Shown in pieces: positions 9,099 through 17,628 of a DNA stretch of 36,345 bases. The position numbers were made by a program, and so were the translations under genes. Source of the DNA: Acidobacteriota bacterium. GTDB lineage: Bacteria > Acidobacteriota > Blastocatellia > Pyrinomonadales > Pyrinomonadaceae. A model generated the notes under the pieces. That model saw only the letters and a program-made list of their open reading frames with translations. It had not been told where the DNA came from and searched no databases. The stretch is from contig JAEZJR010000030.1 in NCBI GenBank assembly GCA_023415725.1, forward strand, positions 1-36,345, given 5' to 3'. Each line of letters opens with the position of its first letter. The stretch's first letter is position 1.

Positions 9099-10988
9099 AT
9101 GAAAAAGATCATCCCGCTCACACTACTCTTCACCCTCACGTTCATATTTTCCGTCGGTGGAGCGACCGCACAAGACAAGATCAAGATCACACGCTCGTCG
9201 GATCTGCCCCGTCGCACGGTGGAGCTGAAAGGCAAGGCGCTGGAGATCCTCGAGGACAAGGCGCAACTCGATCGGCTCGCTGAAGAGATGCTGCGGAACA
9301 TCAAATCCGACCTGGAGAAATACGAGATCGAGGACAAGGCCACCCTCGCCGGTTACTACGTCATCTTGAGCCACCTGCATATCTACCGCGGGGAGTTCGA
9401 TGAGGCGGTCAAGTACGCCCAGATGATCCGGGAGATCGAGACGAAGCCCGCGAGCAAGGCCCTGGTCGGCGTCTTCTGGGACAGCTACGCGAAAGCGTTG
9501 CGGGAGGCACCCGACCGCGACAGTGCCGGATTCAAGAGCGCTCTCGAAAAGCACTACGCCGCGGCACTCGGGAAGATCCCCTACGACGTGATCGCGGAGT
9601 CCATCGAGGGGCAGCGGGCGCAGTTGGCAATTCAGAACAAAGAAGTGATCCTGGGCGGGCTCCAGTCGGGCCTGCAGCCGGTGCTCGACAAAAACAACAA
9701 CGTCGTCCCGGAGGGCGTCGTCGCTTCGTTCATCGGCATGCGGAACACGCTCGACCTGCAGTTCCCGCTGACGGAGCAACGCAAGCGGGTACTGGATGCC
9801 CTCTACGAAAAGAACCATAAAGCGGTCAAGCGCGGGGACATCTGGGCAGATCGCGAGGTGAGCTTCTCGGCCGCCGATAAACTGACCCCCGTCGTGGTCG
9901 GGATCTGGGATTCGGGCACGGACGTGGCGAACCTGCCGAAGGAGAACCGGTGGACCAACCCGCGCGAGACCTTCAACGGGCGGGACGACGACGGGAACGG
10001 CTTCGTCGACGACGTGCACGGGATCGGTTACGACCTGGCGAAGTACGAGAAGTCCCCGGGCACGCTGAACGACCCGACAGGCAAGATCCGGTCCGACCCG
10101 AAGGAACTTCTCCGACTGGTCAAAGGGTCGATCGATCTCCAGTCGGGGATCCAGAGCGACGCGGCCCGCGAATTCCAGCAGACCTACGCGGGGCTCAAGC
10201 GCGAACAGGTGAAGGAGTTCTCCGAGGAGCTCGGGTTCTATACGCACTACTCGCACGGGACCCACGTCGCGGGGATCGCCGCCGCGGGGAACCCCGCTGC
10301 GAAGATACTGGCGGCACGGATGAGCTGGAGCCATCAGAGCCCGCCACCCGTCCCGACCGTCGAGCGTGCCCGTTACACAGCGCAGATGTACCGCGACATC
10401 GTCGCCTATTTCAAAAACAACAACGTCCGGGTGGTGAACATGAGCTGGCGGTACAACAGCTCCAGCATCGAGAGTGCGTTGACCGCCAACGGCGTCGGCA
10501 AGGACGCGGAAGAGCGCAAACGGATGGCGCTGGAAATGTACGAGATCGAGAAGCGGGGGCTTTACGAGGCGATCAAGGGCGCACCGGACATCCTCTTCGT
10601 CGCCGGTTCGGGGAACGAGAACAACGACGCGGACTTCTCCGAGTACATCCCCGCCACGTTCGATCTGCCGAACCTGATAACCGTCGGGGCGGTCGACAGC
10701 GAGGGCAAGAAGACCGCGTTCACCACCGAGGGGAGGTCCGTCAAACTCTACGCGAACGGGTACGAGGTGGAATCGTTCGTCCCGGGCGGGGACCGCTTGA
10801 AAATGTCCGGCACCTCGATGGCGTCCCCGCAGGCGGCGAACCTCGCGGCGAAGCTGCTCGCGGTCGACCCGAAACTGAAGCCCGCGGACCTGATCAGGTT
10901 AATCACCGAGGGTTCCGAGCCATCGGCGGAGGACCCGAACATCCGCCTGATCAATCCGAAAAGATCGCTCGCCCTGATCGAGAAATAG
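9099..10988 (+). CDS. Secreted S8 (subtilisin-like) serine protease, intact
   Basis: A 629-residue protease with a signal peptide (about 1-25, GGATAQ). An N-terminal helical region of about 230 residues precedes the catalytic domain. The triad is complete: Asp271 (VGIWDSGTD), His386 (YSHGTHVAG) and Ser573 (MSGTSMASP), with oxyanion Asn506 (VAGSGNEN). An NGRDDDGNGFVDD segment at 293-305 looks like a calcium-binding loop common in large bacterial subtilases. There is a roughly 100-residue insertion between the Asp and His motifs. It should hydrolyse proteins outside the cytoplasm. The leader hairpin at 9042-9089 is its probable control element and a terminator-like hairpin follows at 11010-11043. 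Unlike the relic at 1-3172 it has no added C-terminal domains. Confidence 0.93.
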   Translation: MKKIIPLTLLFTLTFIFSVGGATAQDKIKITRSSDLPRRTVELKGKALEILEDKAQLDRLAEEMLRNIKSDLEKYEIEDKATLAGYYVILSHLHIYRGEFDEAVKYAQMIREIETKPASKALVGVFWDSYAKALREAPDRDSAGFKSALEKHYAAALGKIPYDVIAESIEGQRAQLAIQNKEVILGGLQSGLQPVLDKNNNVVPEGVVASFIGMRNTLDLQFPLTEQRKRVLDALYEKNHKAVKRGDIWADREVSFSAADKLTPVVVGIWDSGTDVANLPKENRWTNPRETFNGRDDDGNGFVDDVHGIGYDLAKYEKSPGTLNDPTGKIRSDPKELLRLVKGSIDLQSGIQSDAAREFQQTYAGLKREQVKEFSEELGFYTHYSHGTHVAGIAAAGNPAAKILAARMSWSHQSPPPVPTVERARYTAQMYRDIVAYFKNNNVRVVNMSWRYNSSSIESALTANGVGKDAEERKRMALEMYEIEKRGLYEAIKGAPDILFVAGSGNENNDADFSEYIPATFDLPNLITVGAVDSEGKKTAFTTEGRSVKLYANGYEVESFVPGGDRLKMSGTSMASPQAANLAAKLLAVDPKLKPADLIRLITEGSEPSAEDPNIRLINPKRSLALIEK

Positions 10989-11009
10989 GACAAAGTGATC
11001 TTTGACGAC

Positions 11010-11043
11010 AGGTCGCCCGTGCGGTCATCGGCTCGGGCGACCT
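11010..11043 (+). terminator. Probable intrinsic terminator after the S8 protease gene
   Basis: AGGTCGCCCG (11010-11019) pairs perfectly with CGGGCGACCT (11034-11043), followed by TTGTTAT. It lies 22 bases beyond the protease stop codon. The T tract is short, so efficiency is uncertain. Its position argues against the open-frame extension of the next gene back to 10995. Confidence 0.6.
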
Positions 11044-11108
11044 TTGTTATGCCCGATCCTTCTTCCGATAAATCGCCACGGTCGCTCGGTAGAAAAGTCG
11101 ATAAACGA

Positions 11109-11561
11109 ATGGAACTGAATTTGAAAGAAAACAATGGCGAGATGTACTGCCCGCGATGCGGCGGGAAGAACGAACTCGATTCGCCGGAAGTGAAATTCTG
11201 CCGCTATTGCGGGCTCCCTATCGCGGAAAGCCGGGATGAGGCAAGGGGCCTGACGCCGGTGAAGAGGCGTGGCCGAAGATATGCTGCCTGGGGTTACGTG
11301 ACGCTCCAGGCCCTCTTCCTGGGTGTGTTGTTGTATCTGATCCCAACACTGCCGCTGTGGACCTCCGCTATCTTCGTAGCACTCTTCGCCCTTAGCAACG
11401 GTTTCTTCATCGCGGGAAGCTTGGCCGCCGAGAAGCCGACCTCGCGTCTGCTGAACCCGGCGGCGAAGAAACGTTCGGGTGGAGGCTCCTTGCCACACAG
11501 CGATATCGCTCTCGGCCAGTTGGGAAGTGTCACCGAGCACACGACGCGTAAATTGGGCTGA
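11109..11561 (+). CDS. Zinc-ribbon protein with two membrane segments
   Basis: A short N-terminal zinc ribbon (MYCPRCGG...KFCRYCGLP, four Cys in two CxxC pairs) is followed by a basic stretch and two hydrophobic helices (YVTLQALFLGVLLYLIP and SAIFVALFALSNGFFIAG), then a Ser/Lys-rich tail. The frame is open to 10995, but that part runs through the terminator hairpin, so ATG 11109 (150 residues) or ATG 11142, directly before MYCPRCGG, is more likely. Neither has a strong ribosome-binding site. Such small zinc-ribbon membrane proteins are common in Acidobacteriota and have no assigned function. It is monocistronic as far as I can see. Confidence 0.65.
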   Translation: MELNLKENNGEMYCPRCGGKNELDSPEVKFCRYCGLPIAESRDEARGLTPVKRRGRRYAAWGYVTLQALFLGVLLYLIPTLPLWTSAIFVALFALSNGFFIAGSLAAEKPTSRLLNPAAKKRSGGGSLPHSDIALGQLGSVTEHTTRKLG

Positions 11562-11792
11562 ACCGTTCTACCCCGCAGCGCGAGAAAGCTGTTGGGTCGC
11601 GATACTTTCAACAATCAGCCCCCGCCGTCGATGCACGATGAGCGCCCCTCCCGCGCGACATGCATCGCAGTTCCGCCGTCCACCTATTTATACCGTCCCG
11701 GAACCTGTTCGTCACAAACCGGGATTCGCCACGCGGCCCGGTGATTACAATGCAACTTCGCAAACTCATCAACGCGAACCCCTGAGGACCAA

Positions 11793-13454
11793 GTGAAACC
11801 GATACACAGATCAACATTCGCATATTTGCTCTTCGCTGTGACCCTTTTCCACGGCGCGATATTCACCCCCGCACAGACCGTCGACAAGGGCTCGTTCGCC
11901 CGCGGCCGGAAGCACGCCGAAACGATAAAGGCCGACTGGCTTCGGGACCATCTAAGTTACGTCGCTTCGGACGAGATGGAGGGGCGCGACACCCCTTCAC
12001 GCGGGCTCGACCTGACCGCGAAGTTCATCGCCCTGCAACTGAAGCAGTGGGGCGTCAAACCGGCGGGCGCCGACGGCACGTACTTCCAAAAGATCGCCCT
12101 GCAAAGGCGGACCGTCGACCCGGACGGTTCCCGGGTCGATTTCGGCGGCGAGAAATACGAGTTCGGAAAAGACTTCCTCGCGGGGCTCACCCCGGGGGCG
12201 GCCGACAACGCCCCGCTCGTGTTCATGAAGCACGGATGGATCTTCAAGGGGAAGGACATCAACCCGTACCGGAACGCGGACGTGCGCGGGAAGGTCGTCG
12301 TAATGAGCATGGCGGCGCCGAAGGGTATCACCCCGGCGGACCTCACCGGGCAGCAGGGCGTCGATTACCAGTTCCCGGCGATCGCGGCGAAGGAGGCGGG
12401 GGCCCTCGCCGTGATCGAGATCCCGACGCCGCAGGCGATCGCGGGGTGGAGGAACATCCTTCAAAACTCGACGGAGAAGGGCTCGCTCGCGATGGAGAAA
12501 TTCCTCAGGCCGAACCTTTCCGCACCGACGATCACCGCCGCCGAGTCCCTACTTCGGAAGATCTTCGAGGGTGAGCGACTCACCGCGGCCGACATCTTAG
12601 CCCGAAAGTTCGACGCTGTTGCGGAGGATCACTTCGAACTCACAAGCAACAAGAAGATCTCCTTGAAAGTATCGGTGAAACTGAACTCCGCCCACACGCA
12701 AAACATCGTCGCGGTCGTGGAGGGCTCCGACCCGAAATTGAAGAACGAGTTCGTCGCCTTCGGTTCACATTACGACCACGTCGGGGTCAGCCCGAACCCG
12801 AACCTCCCGGACCGGATCTACAACGGGGCGGACGACAACGGTTCCGGGACGGTCTCGATCCTGGCGATGGCTCGGGCCCTCGCGACCGCCCAGCCGCGCC
12901 CGAAGCGCTCCGCCCTGTTCGTCTGGCACGTCGGCGAGGAGAAGGGTCTGTGGGGTTCGAAGTACTTCTCCGAATTCCCGACCGTCCCGCTCTCGGGCGT
13001 CACCGCACAGCTCAACATCGACATGATCGGCCGCAGACGCCCGGCGTCGGACACCAGCGAGGCGAACAAGATACTGGTCCCGCGCGGCGAGATCTACGTG
13101 ATCGGATCGAAGAAGATGAGTTCCGGCCTTGGTGCTTTGAGCGAACGCGTCAACGACGATTACCTGAAGCTGAAATACAACTACGCGTTCGACGACCTGA
13201 ACGACCCGAACAGGTTCTTCTACCGCTCCGATCATTTCCACTACGCCCGCAAGGGGGTCCCGATCATTTTCTACTTCGACGGGGTTTACGAGGAGTACCA
13301 CCAGCCGGGGGACGAGGTCGCGAAGATCGATTTCGAGCAGATGGAGATGGTCGCGCGGACGATCTTCATGACCGGCTGGGCGCTGCTGAACTCCCCCACG
13401 CGCCCGAATGTGGATAAACCTTTGACGCCGGAGGAAGCGGTCGATCCCTTCTAG
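11793..13454 (+). CDS. Exported M28-family zinc aminopeptidase
   Basis: A 553-residue protein starting at GTG 11793, with CTGAGGA a few bases upstream as ribosome-binding site. A signal peptide covers about 1-28 (FTPAQ). Residues about 130-260 form a PA-like inserted domain. The M28 catalytic core shows the metal ligands and catalytic residues in order: HYD at 326-328, Asp347 in NGADDNGSG, Glu-Glu at 382-383 (VGEEKGLWGS), Asp410 (NIDMIG) and His503 (EEYHQPGD). It should remove N-terminal residues from peptides using two zinc ions, outside the cytoplasm. It heads a tight run of exported-protein genes (gaps of 21, 1, 21 and 57 bases), probably one operon, and would complement the upstream endoprotease in peptide scavenging. 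Confidence 0.92.
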   Translation: MKPIHRSTFAYLLFAVTLFHGAIFTPAQTVDKGSFARGRKHAETIKADWLRDHLSYVASDEMEGRDTPSRGLDLTAKFIALQLKQWGVKPAGADGTYFQKIALQRRTVDPDGSRVDFGGEKYEFGKDFLAGLTPGAADNAPLVFMKHGWIFKGKDINPYRNADVRGKVVVMSMAAPKGITPADLTGQQGVDYQFPAIAAKEAGALAVIEIPTPQAIAGWRNILQNSTEKGSLAMEKFLRPNLSAPTITAAESLLRKIFEGERLTAADILARKFDAVAEDHFELTSNKKISLKVSVKLNSAHTQNIVAVVEGSDPKLKNEFVAFGSHYDHVGVSPNPNLPDRIYNGADDNGSGTVSILAMARALATAQPRPKRSALFVWHVGEEKGLWGSKYFSEFPTVPLSGVTAQLNIDMIGRRRPASDTSEANKILVPRGEIYVIGSKKMSSGLGALSERVNDDYLKLKYNYAFDDLNDPNRFFYRSDHFHYARKGVPIIFYFDGVYEEYHQPGDEVAKIDFEQMEMVARTIFMTGWALLNSPTRPNVDKPLTPEEAVDPF

Positions 13455-13475
13455 GGTTACGAGATTGCAAAAAGT

Positions 13476-14018
13476 ATGAACAAAACAATCGCCACGATAT
13501 TCCTTAGTTTGATCTTGATCGCCCCCGCCGCGGCGCGGGCGAAAGAGGCGGATCCGTCAGATGTCGGCTCGATCGGCGGGATCGTGCGGGCGGTCTACGA
13601 GGTGATCTCCGGCGACGCCGGGCAGAAACGTGATTGGGATCGGTTCCGCAGCCTATTCCACCCGCAGGCCAGGATGATCCCGACGGGGAGGAACCCCAAC
13701 ACGGGCGCTCTCGTCGCGAAAGCGATCACGCCTGAAGATTACGTCAAGGGCACGGGCCCTTATTTGGAAAAGGAAGGCTTCCACGAGATCGAGATCGGGC
13801 GCACGGAGCAGGTGTACGGGAACATCGCGCACGTCTTCTCCGCGTACGAGGGGCGCCACAAGCTCAGCGACAAGGAGCCGTTCCTGCGCGGGATCAACAG
13901 CTTCCAGCTCATCAACGACGGAAAACGCTGGTGGGTTCTGTCGATCTTTTGGCAGCAGGAAACGCCGGACAACCCGATCCCGAAGGAGTATCTGAAGAAC
14001 AATAGAGGGAAGAAATAG
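13476..14018 (+). CDS. Exported NTF2-like (SnoaL/DUF4440-type) protein
   Basis: A 180-residue protein with a signal peptide (about 1-23, IAPAAARAKE). The mature part has the NTF2-like order: an N-terminal helix (IVRAVYEVISG), WDRFRSLFHPQARMIP, a middle strand pair, and the late strands NIAHVFSAYEGRH and GINSFQLINDGKRWWVLSI. These cone-shaped folds bind small ligands or act as isomerase-like or polyketide-modifying enzymes. No catalytic pair is clear, so the role is open. The gene follows the M28 peptidase by 21 bases and is followed after one base by the beta-propeller gene, indicating co-transcription. Confidence 0.7.
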   Translation: MNKTIATIFLSLILIAPAAARAKEADPSDVGSIGGIVRAVYEVISGDAGQKRDWDRFRSLFHPQARMIPTGRNPNTGALVAKAITPEDYVKGTGPYLEKEGFHEIEIGRTEQVYGNIAHVFSAYEGRHKLSDKEPFLRGINSFQLINDGKRWWVLSIFWQQETPDNPIPKEYLKNNRGKK

Positions 14019-14019
14019 G

Positions 14020-15030
14020 ATGAATGTCTTGCAACGTATGAAGCTTAGCTTGCTTTTCGCAGCACTTGTGATCTTCGGCGGAGCCTCCGTCGTGAGCGCC
14101 CGCACGACGAGCTTGTACGTCGTCGCGGTCTGCCGCGACGCGAACGCTGTGGAGATCCTCGACGGCGATACATTGAAGTCGCTCGCCCGCATCCCCGTGG
14201 GCGAGGGCCCCCACGAGGCGATCGTTTCCGCGGATGGGCGCAACGCCTACGTTGCGAACTACGGCCCGCAGGGGAAACCGGGCAACAGCATCTCGGTGAT
14301 CGACCTGGTCGCGCTTAAGGAAACCAAGCGGATCGACCTGGGCGACCTGATGCGCCCGCACGGGCTGCAGGAGGTCGACGGGAAGATCTATTTCACCGCC
14401 GAGGCCGCCAACTCGGTCGCCCGTCTCGACCCCGCGACGGGGAAAGTGGACTGGAGGGCGAAGACGGACCAGATTGCTTCGCACATGCTGGCCGTGGGCC
14501 CGCGCGGGCGGGCGATCTACACCGCGAACATGGTCTCGAACAGCGTAACCGTGATCGACGCCTCCACCCCGGAAGCGAAGGTCGCGCAGATCGCCGTCGG
14601 GAAGCAGCCCGAGGGGATCACTCTCTCACCGGACGGCAAGACGCTGTGGATCGGGCACCGCGTCGACGGGCTGATCTCGGTGATCGACACCGCCGCGAAA
14701 AAGGTCGTGCGGACCTTCAACGTCGGGCAGATGCCGCTGCGCCTCGCGTACGCCCCGGACGGCAAACGCGTTTACGCCATCAACCCGCAGGAGGGTGCGG
14801 TGGTCGTGTTCGATGCGGCGACCTTCAAGGAGGTCGGGCGGATAAACATTGACGGAGCCCCCGTGGGCTTGAGCGTCACGCCGGACAGCAAGCGCGTTTT
14901 CATTACCGATTTGAAAAACGGCAAAGTTTTCGCACTCGACGCGCAGAAGCTCGCCGCGATCGGAAGCCTCGCGGTCGAAACTCTCTCGGACGGGATCGGG
15001 ATCGGCATGTCCAAAAGATCAAAGTTATAA
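14020..15030 (+). CDS. Exported YVTN/YncE-like beta-propeller protein
   Basis: A 336-residue protein with a signal peptide (about 1-27, SVVSA) and roughly seven repeats of the YVTN type. Examples are NAYVANYG...NSISVIDL, AIYTANMVSNSVTVIDA, LWIGHRVDGLISVIDT and VYAINPQEGAVVVFDA. These repeats build a beta-propeller in the periplasm or outside the cell, usually for binding partners or ligands. Some relatives bind DNA or act in metal handling, but no His/Cys metal site stands out here. It starts one base after the stop of the NTF2-like gene, strong evidence for translational coupling. No enzymatic function can be assigned. Confidence 0.82.
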   Translation: MNVLQRMKLSLLFAALVIFGGASVVSARTTSLYVVAVCRDANAVEILDGDTLKSLARIPVGEGPHEAIVSADGRNAYVANYGPQGKPGNSISVIDLVALKETKRIDLGDLMRPHGLQEVDGKIYFTAEAANSVARLDPATGKVDWRAKTDQIASHMLAVGPRGRAIYTANMVSNSVTVIDASTPEAKVAQIAVGKQPEGITLSPDGKTLWIGHRVDGLISVIDTAAKKVVRTFNVGQMPLRLAYAPDGKRVYAINPQEGAVVVFDAATFKEVGRINIDGAPVGLSVTPDSKRVFITDLKNGKVFALDAQKLAAIGSLAVETLSDGIGIGMSKRSKL

Positions 15031-15051
15031 CTACGAAAAGGAGACCAAATA

Positions 15052-15555
15052 ATGAAAAGAACAACTATCGGCATCATGGTTCTGGCTCTTTTGGCGCTCA
15101 ACCTGAACGCCCTGGCATTGCCGGCGAAAGCGGATTTTTCAGGCGTCTGGAAACTCGACGCTGCGAGATCCACCGGATTGCCGCCCGGAATGGAGCAGAC
15201 GATGACGGTCGTGCAGACGGGCGACACGATCAAAGTCGAAACTCTCGTCAAAGGAACGCCGCAGGGCGATATCACCGTTGCCGATAGTTACGAGGCGGAC
15301 GGGCGGGAAACCGATTTCAAGCCCGCAAATCAGCCGAACGGAAAAGGTAAGCGGACGACGAAATGGAACGCCGACGCGAGCGGCATCGAGGTGACCGAAA
15401 AGGTGGAGATCGAAACGCCCGAAGGCGGTACCGTGCCGGTCGAGGCGGCGCGCAAATGGTCACTCGCGCCGGACGGCAGGACCTTGACGATCGAGATCAA
15501 AGTCAAATCGCCGCAGGGCGAACAGGAATCGAAACGAATCTTCATCAAACAATAA
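15052..15555 (+). CDS. Exported lipocalin-like beta-barrel protein, 167 aa
   Basis: The start at 15052 is fixed by an AAAAGGAGA ribosome-binding site. A signal peptide covers about 1-26 (LALPAKA). The mature protein begins FSGVWKLDAARST and consists of short, regularly spaced beta strands (MTVVQTGDTIKVET, KRTTKWNADASGIEVTEK, KWSLAPDGRTLTIEIKVK), as in small secreted lipocalin-like proteins of Acidobacteriota. There are no catalytic motifs. It may bind a hydrophobic ligand, which is inference from fold appearance only. It lies 21 bases after the propeller gene in the same direction. Confidence 0.65.
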   Translation: MKRTTIGIMVLALLALNLNALALPAKADFSGVWKLDAARSTGLPPGMEQTMTVVQTGDTIKVETLVKGTPQGDITVADSYEADGRETDFKPANQPNGKGKRTTKWNADASGIEVTEKVEIETPEGGTVPVEAARKWSLAPDGRTLTIEIKVKSPQGEQESKRIFIKQ

Positions 15556-15612
15556 TCGGGAACTCGTTTCGGGATCACAGCGCTCAAAACTCTCCGCTAA
15601 AATTCGAAAGCG

Positions 15613-16383
15613 ATGAAAAACATTAAGGAGATATCGGTAAAACTCAGTTTGTTGCTCCTTTTGATCGCGTGTTTCGCGACCCCGGCGCTTGCCGCCGAGA
15701 TCAAAACGACCAACGAGCTGATCAGCGCGATGCGCGACAGATACGCGAACAAATGGTACAAGACGCTCGTTTTCGCTCAGAAGACCACCGACTACAAACC
15801 CGACGGAAAGATCGAAACCGGCGTCTGGTACGAGGCGATGCGGCTGCCCGGCAAGTTGCGGATCGATTTCGGAAGCATCGGCAGCGGCAACGGCGTTATA
15901 TTCGACGACGGGATGCAGCACGATTTCAAGGAAGGAAAAGCCGCCGGCAGCCGCCGCACCGGGCATCCGCTGCTCACGCTCGGTTTCGCCGTTTACGGTC
16001 AGCCCGCCGAAACGACGATCAGGCAGCTCGCCGGGATGAAGTTCGACCTATCGAAATTCCGCGAGGACGTTTACGGTGGGCGCGCGGTTTATGTCGTCGG
16101 CGCGGACAAAGGCGATCTGCGCTCCCGGCAGTTCTGGATCGACAAAAAGCGGCTTTATTTTCTGCGCTCGATTCAGCCCGCGGGCGGCACTCGCGTTCAG
16201 GAATTCCGCTTCGGCGATTACCGGAAAGTCAAAGGCGGCGGCTGGGTCGCCGCGCGGGTGGAATTCCTGATCGACGGGAAACTGTTTTTCCTTGAAGAAT
16301 ATTTCGACATCAAGCCCAACGCGAAGCTGCCCGACGGGATTTTTGATCTGCAGAACTTAAATATTAAGGCTTACGAACGTTGA
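15613..16383 (+). CDS. Exported LolA-like (outer-membrane lipoprotein sorting fold) protein
   Basis: A 256-residue protein with a signal peptide (about 1-27, ATPALA). The mature part has the alternating pattern of LolA/LolB-like half-barrels: KTLVFAQKTTDYKPDGK, GVWYEAMRLPGKLRIDFG, GVIFDDG, then GRAVYVVGAD and SRQFWIDKKRLYFLRS near the middle, and FRFGDYRKVKGGGWVAARVEF near the end. The fold binds acyl chains in LolA. This protein is probably a paralogue of unknown ligand rather than the chaperone itself, because it sits among secreted hydrolases and no lol genes are nearby. It follows the lipocalin-like gene by 57 bases. Confidence 0.65.
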   Translation: MKNIKEISVKLSLLLLLIACFATPALAAEIKTTNELISAMRDRYANKWYKTLVFAQKTTDYKPDGKIETGVWYEAMRLPGKLRIDFGSIGSGNGVIFDDGMQHDFKEGKAAGSRRTGHPLLTLGFAVYGQPAETTIRQLAGMKFDLSKFREDVYGGRAVYVVGADKGDLRSRQFWIDKKRLYFLRSIQPAGGTRVQEFRFGDYRKVKGGGWVAARVEFLIDGKLFFLEEYFDIKPNAKLPDGIFDLQNLNIKAYER

Positions 16384-16563
16384 ACACATCACCGGGGCGA
16401 AGCCGATAATCCGCCTGTGTGTAGCAACCTCGACGGAAGGGCACGACGGCTTCCCGATTTCTTTAGGGGGTTGACGGACCCTTGTGCACGAACTTCGCCG
16501 GCGGATCTTCGCGGCGGTTCGAGAGACCGACGTCATTCACATCAAAAATGGAGGTCAAAACAA

Positions 16564-17628
16564 ATGAAGATTAAAATATTATTCGCATTTGTATTAACGT
16601 TCGCGTCGCTCACCGCCCTTCCCGCACAGACGCCGGACACGACCAAGCTCGACCGGTTTCTTGATCGGCTAGCCGAAAAGGACAAGGCGATGGGGAGTTT
16701 GGCGATCACCAAAGACGGCCGCCCCCTGTACACCCGCGCGATCGGCTACAGCCGGATCGACGGCGGCGAGAGAACGCCCGCGACCGCGGCCACCAGGTAC
16801 CGGGTGGGCTCGATCACCAAAATGTTCACCGCCGCGCTTGTGTTTCAGCTAGTCGAGGAAGGCAAATTGAAGCTTTCCGACACGCTCGACCGATTCTTCC
16901 CGCAGATCCCGAACGCCGGCGAGATCACCATCGCGCATATACTGGCCCACCGCAGCGGGATCCACGACTTCATCAAGGAACCCGATTTTCGCTCTTGGTC
17001 GTTGAGCAGGAGAACGAAGGACGAGACGCTCGCCTTCATCGCCAGGGGGAAGCCCGATTTCGAGCCGGGCGAGAAACGCGGTTACAGCAATGCCGGGTAT
17101 GTGCTATTGGGTTACGTCGTGGAAAAGTTGGTCGGCAAACCCTACCGGGACGTATTAAAGGAAAGGATCACCGCAAAGCTCCGGCTGAAGGACACCTACG
17201 CCGGCACGGGGAAGACCGACGTCGGCAAAAACGAAAGTTTTTCCTACAGTTATGCCGGAGTCTGGAAGCAGTACGAGGAGATCGATCTGAGCGTTCCGGG
17301 CGCCGCCGGGGCGATCGTTTCGACGCCGAGCGATCTCGTCAAATTCATGCACGGTCTCTTCGACGGGAAGCTCATTTCGCGTGGGAACGTCGATCAGATG
17401 AAAAACGGGATGGGGATGAGCAGGCTCCCGCTCGGCGGCAAAACTTTCTACGGGCACGGGGGGAGCATGGACGGGTTCAGGACGCTGCTGGTTTACCTTC
17501 CGGAGGAAAAACTGGCGGTCGCCTATTCCTCCAATGGGGTGGTTCACCCGGCACAAGAGATCCTCCGCGGCGTCGTCGAGATTTACCAGAGCAAACCGTT
17601 CGAGATCCCCGCCTTTGAAAGCGATTAA
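16564..17628 (+). CDS. Exported beta-lactamase-fold serine hydrolase (class C/EstB/PBP-like)
   Basis: The frame is open from 16417, but a GGAGG sequence just before ATG 16564 and the signal peptide that follows (about 1-22, TALPAQ) fix the start, giving 354 residues. Catalytic motifs are Ser83-x-x-Lys86 (GSITKMF), Tyr174-Ser-Asn176 (GYSNAGY) and His298-Gly-Gly (YGHGGSMDG), the last replacing the KTG box. This HGG variant is usual for esterase, D-aminopeptidase and peptide-hydrolase members of the family rather than true beta-lactamases, so I do not call it a resistance gene. Length is normal. A 180-base gap before it may hold its own promoter. It ends the plus-strand exported-protein block. 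Confidence 0.88.
   Translation: MKIKILFAFVLTFASLTALPAQTPDTTKLDRFLDRLAEKDKAMGSLAITKDGRPLYTRAIGYSRIDGGERTPATAATRYRVGSITKMFTAALVFQLVEEGKLKLSDTLDRFFPQIPNAGEITIAHILAHRSGIHDFIKEPDFRSWSLSRRTKDETLAFIARGKPDFEPGEKRGYSNAGYVLLGYVVEKLVGKPYRDVLKERITAKLRLKDTYAGTGKTDVGKNESFSYSYAGVWKQYEEIDLSVPGAAGAIVSTPSDLVKFMHGLFDGKLISRGNVDQMKNGMGMSRLPLGGKTFYGHGGSMDGFRTLLVYLPEEKLAVAYSSNGVVHPAQEILRGVVEIYQSKPFEIPAFESD

Noticed and set aside
10995..11108. Upstream extension of the zinc-ribbon gene
   Set aside because: It runs through the terminator hairpin at 11010-11043 and adds low-complexity sequence.
16417..16563. Upstream extension of the beta-lactamase-fold gene
   Set aside because: The GGAGG site and the signal peptide place the start at 16564.
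16564..17628. Reading the serine hydrolase as a beta-lactam resistance gene
   Set aside because: The third motif is HGG rather than KTG and the context is of peptide and ester hydrolases.
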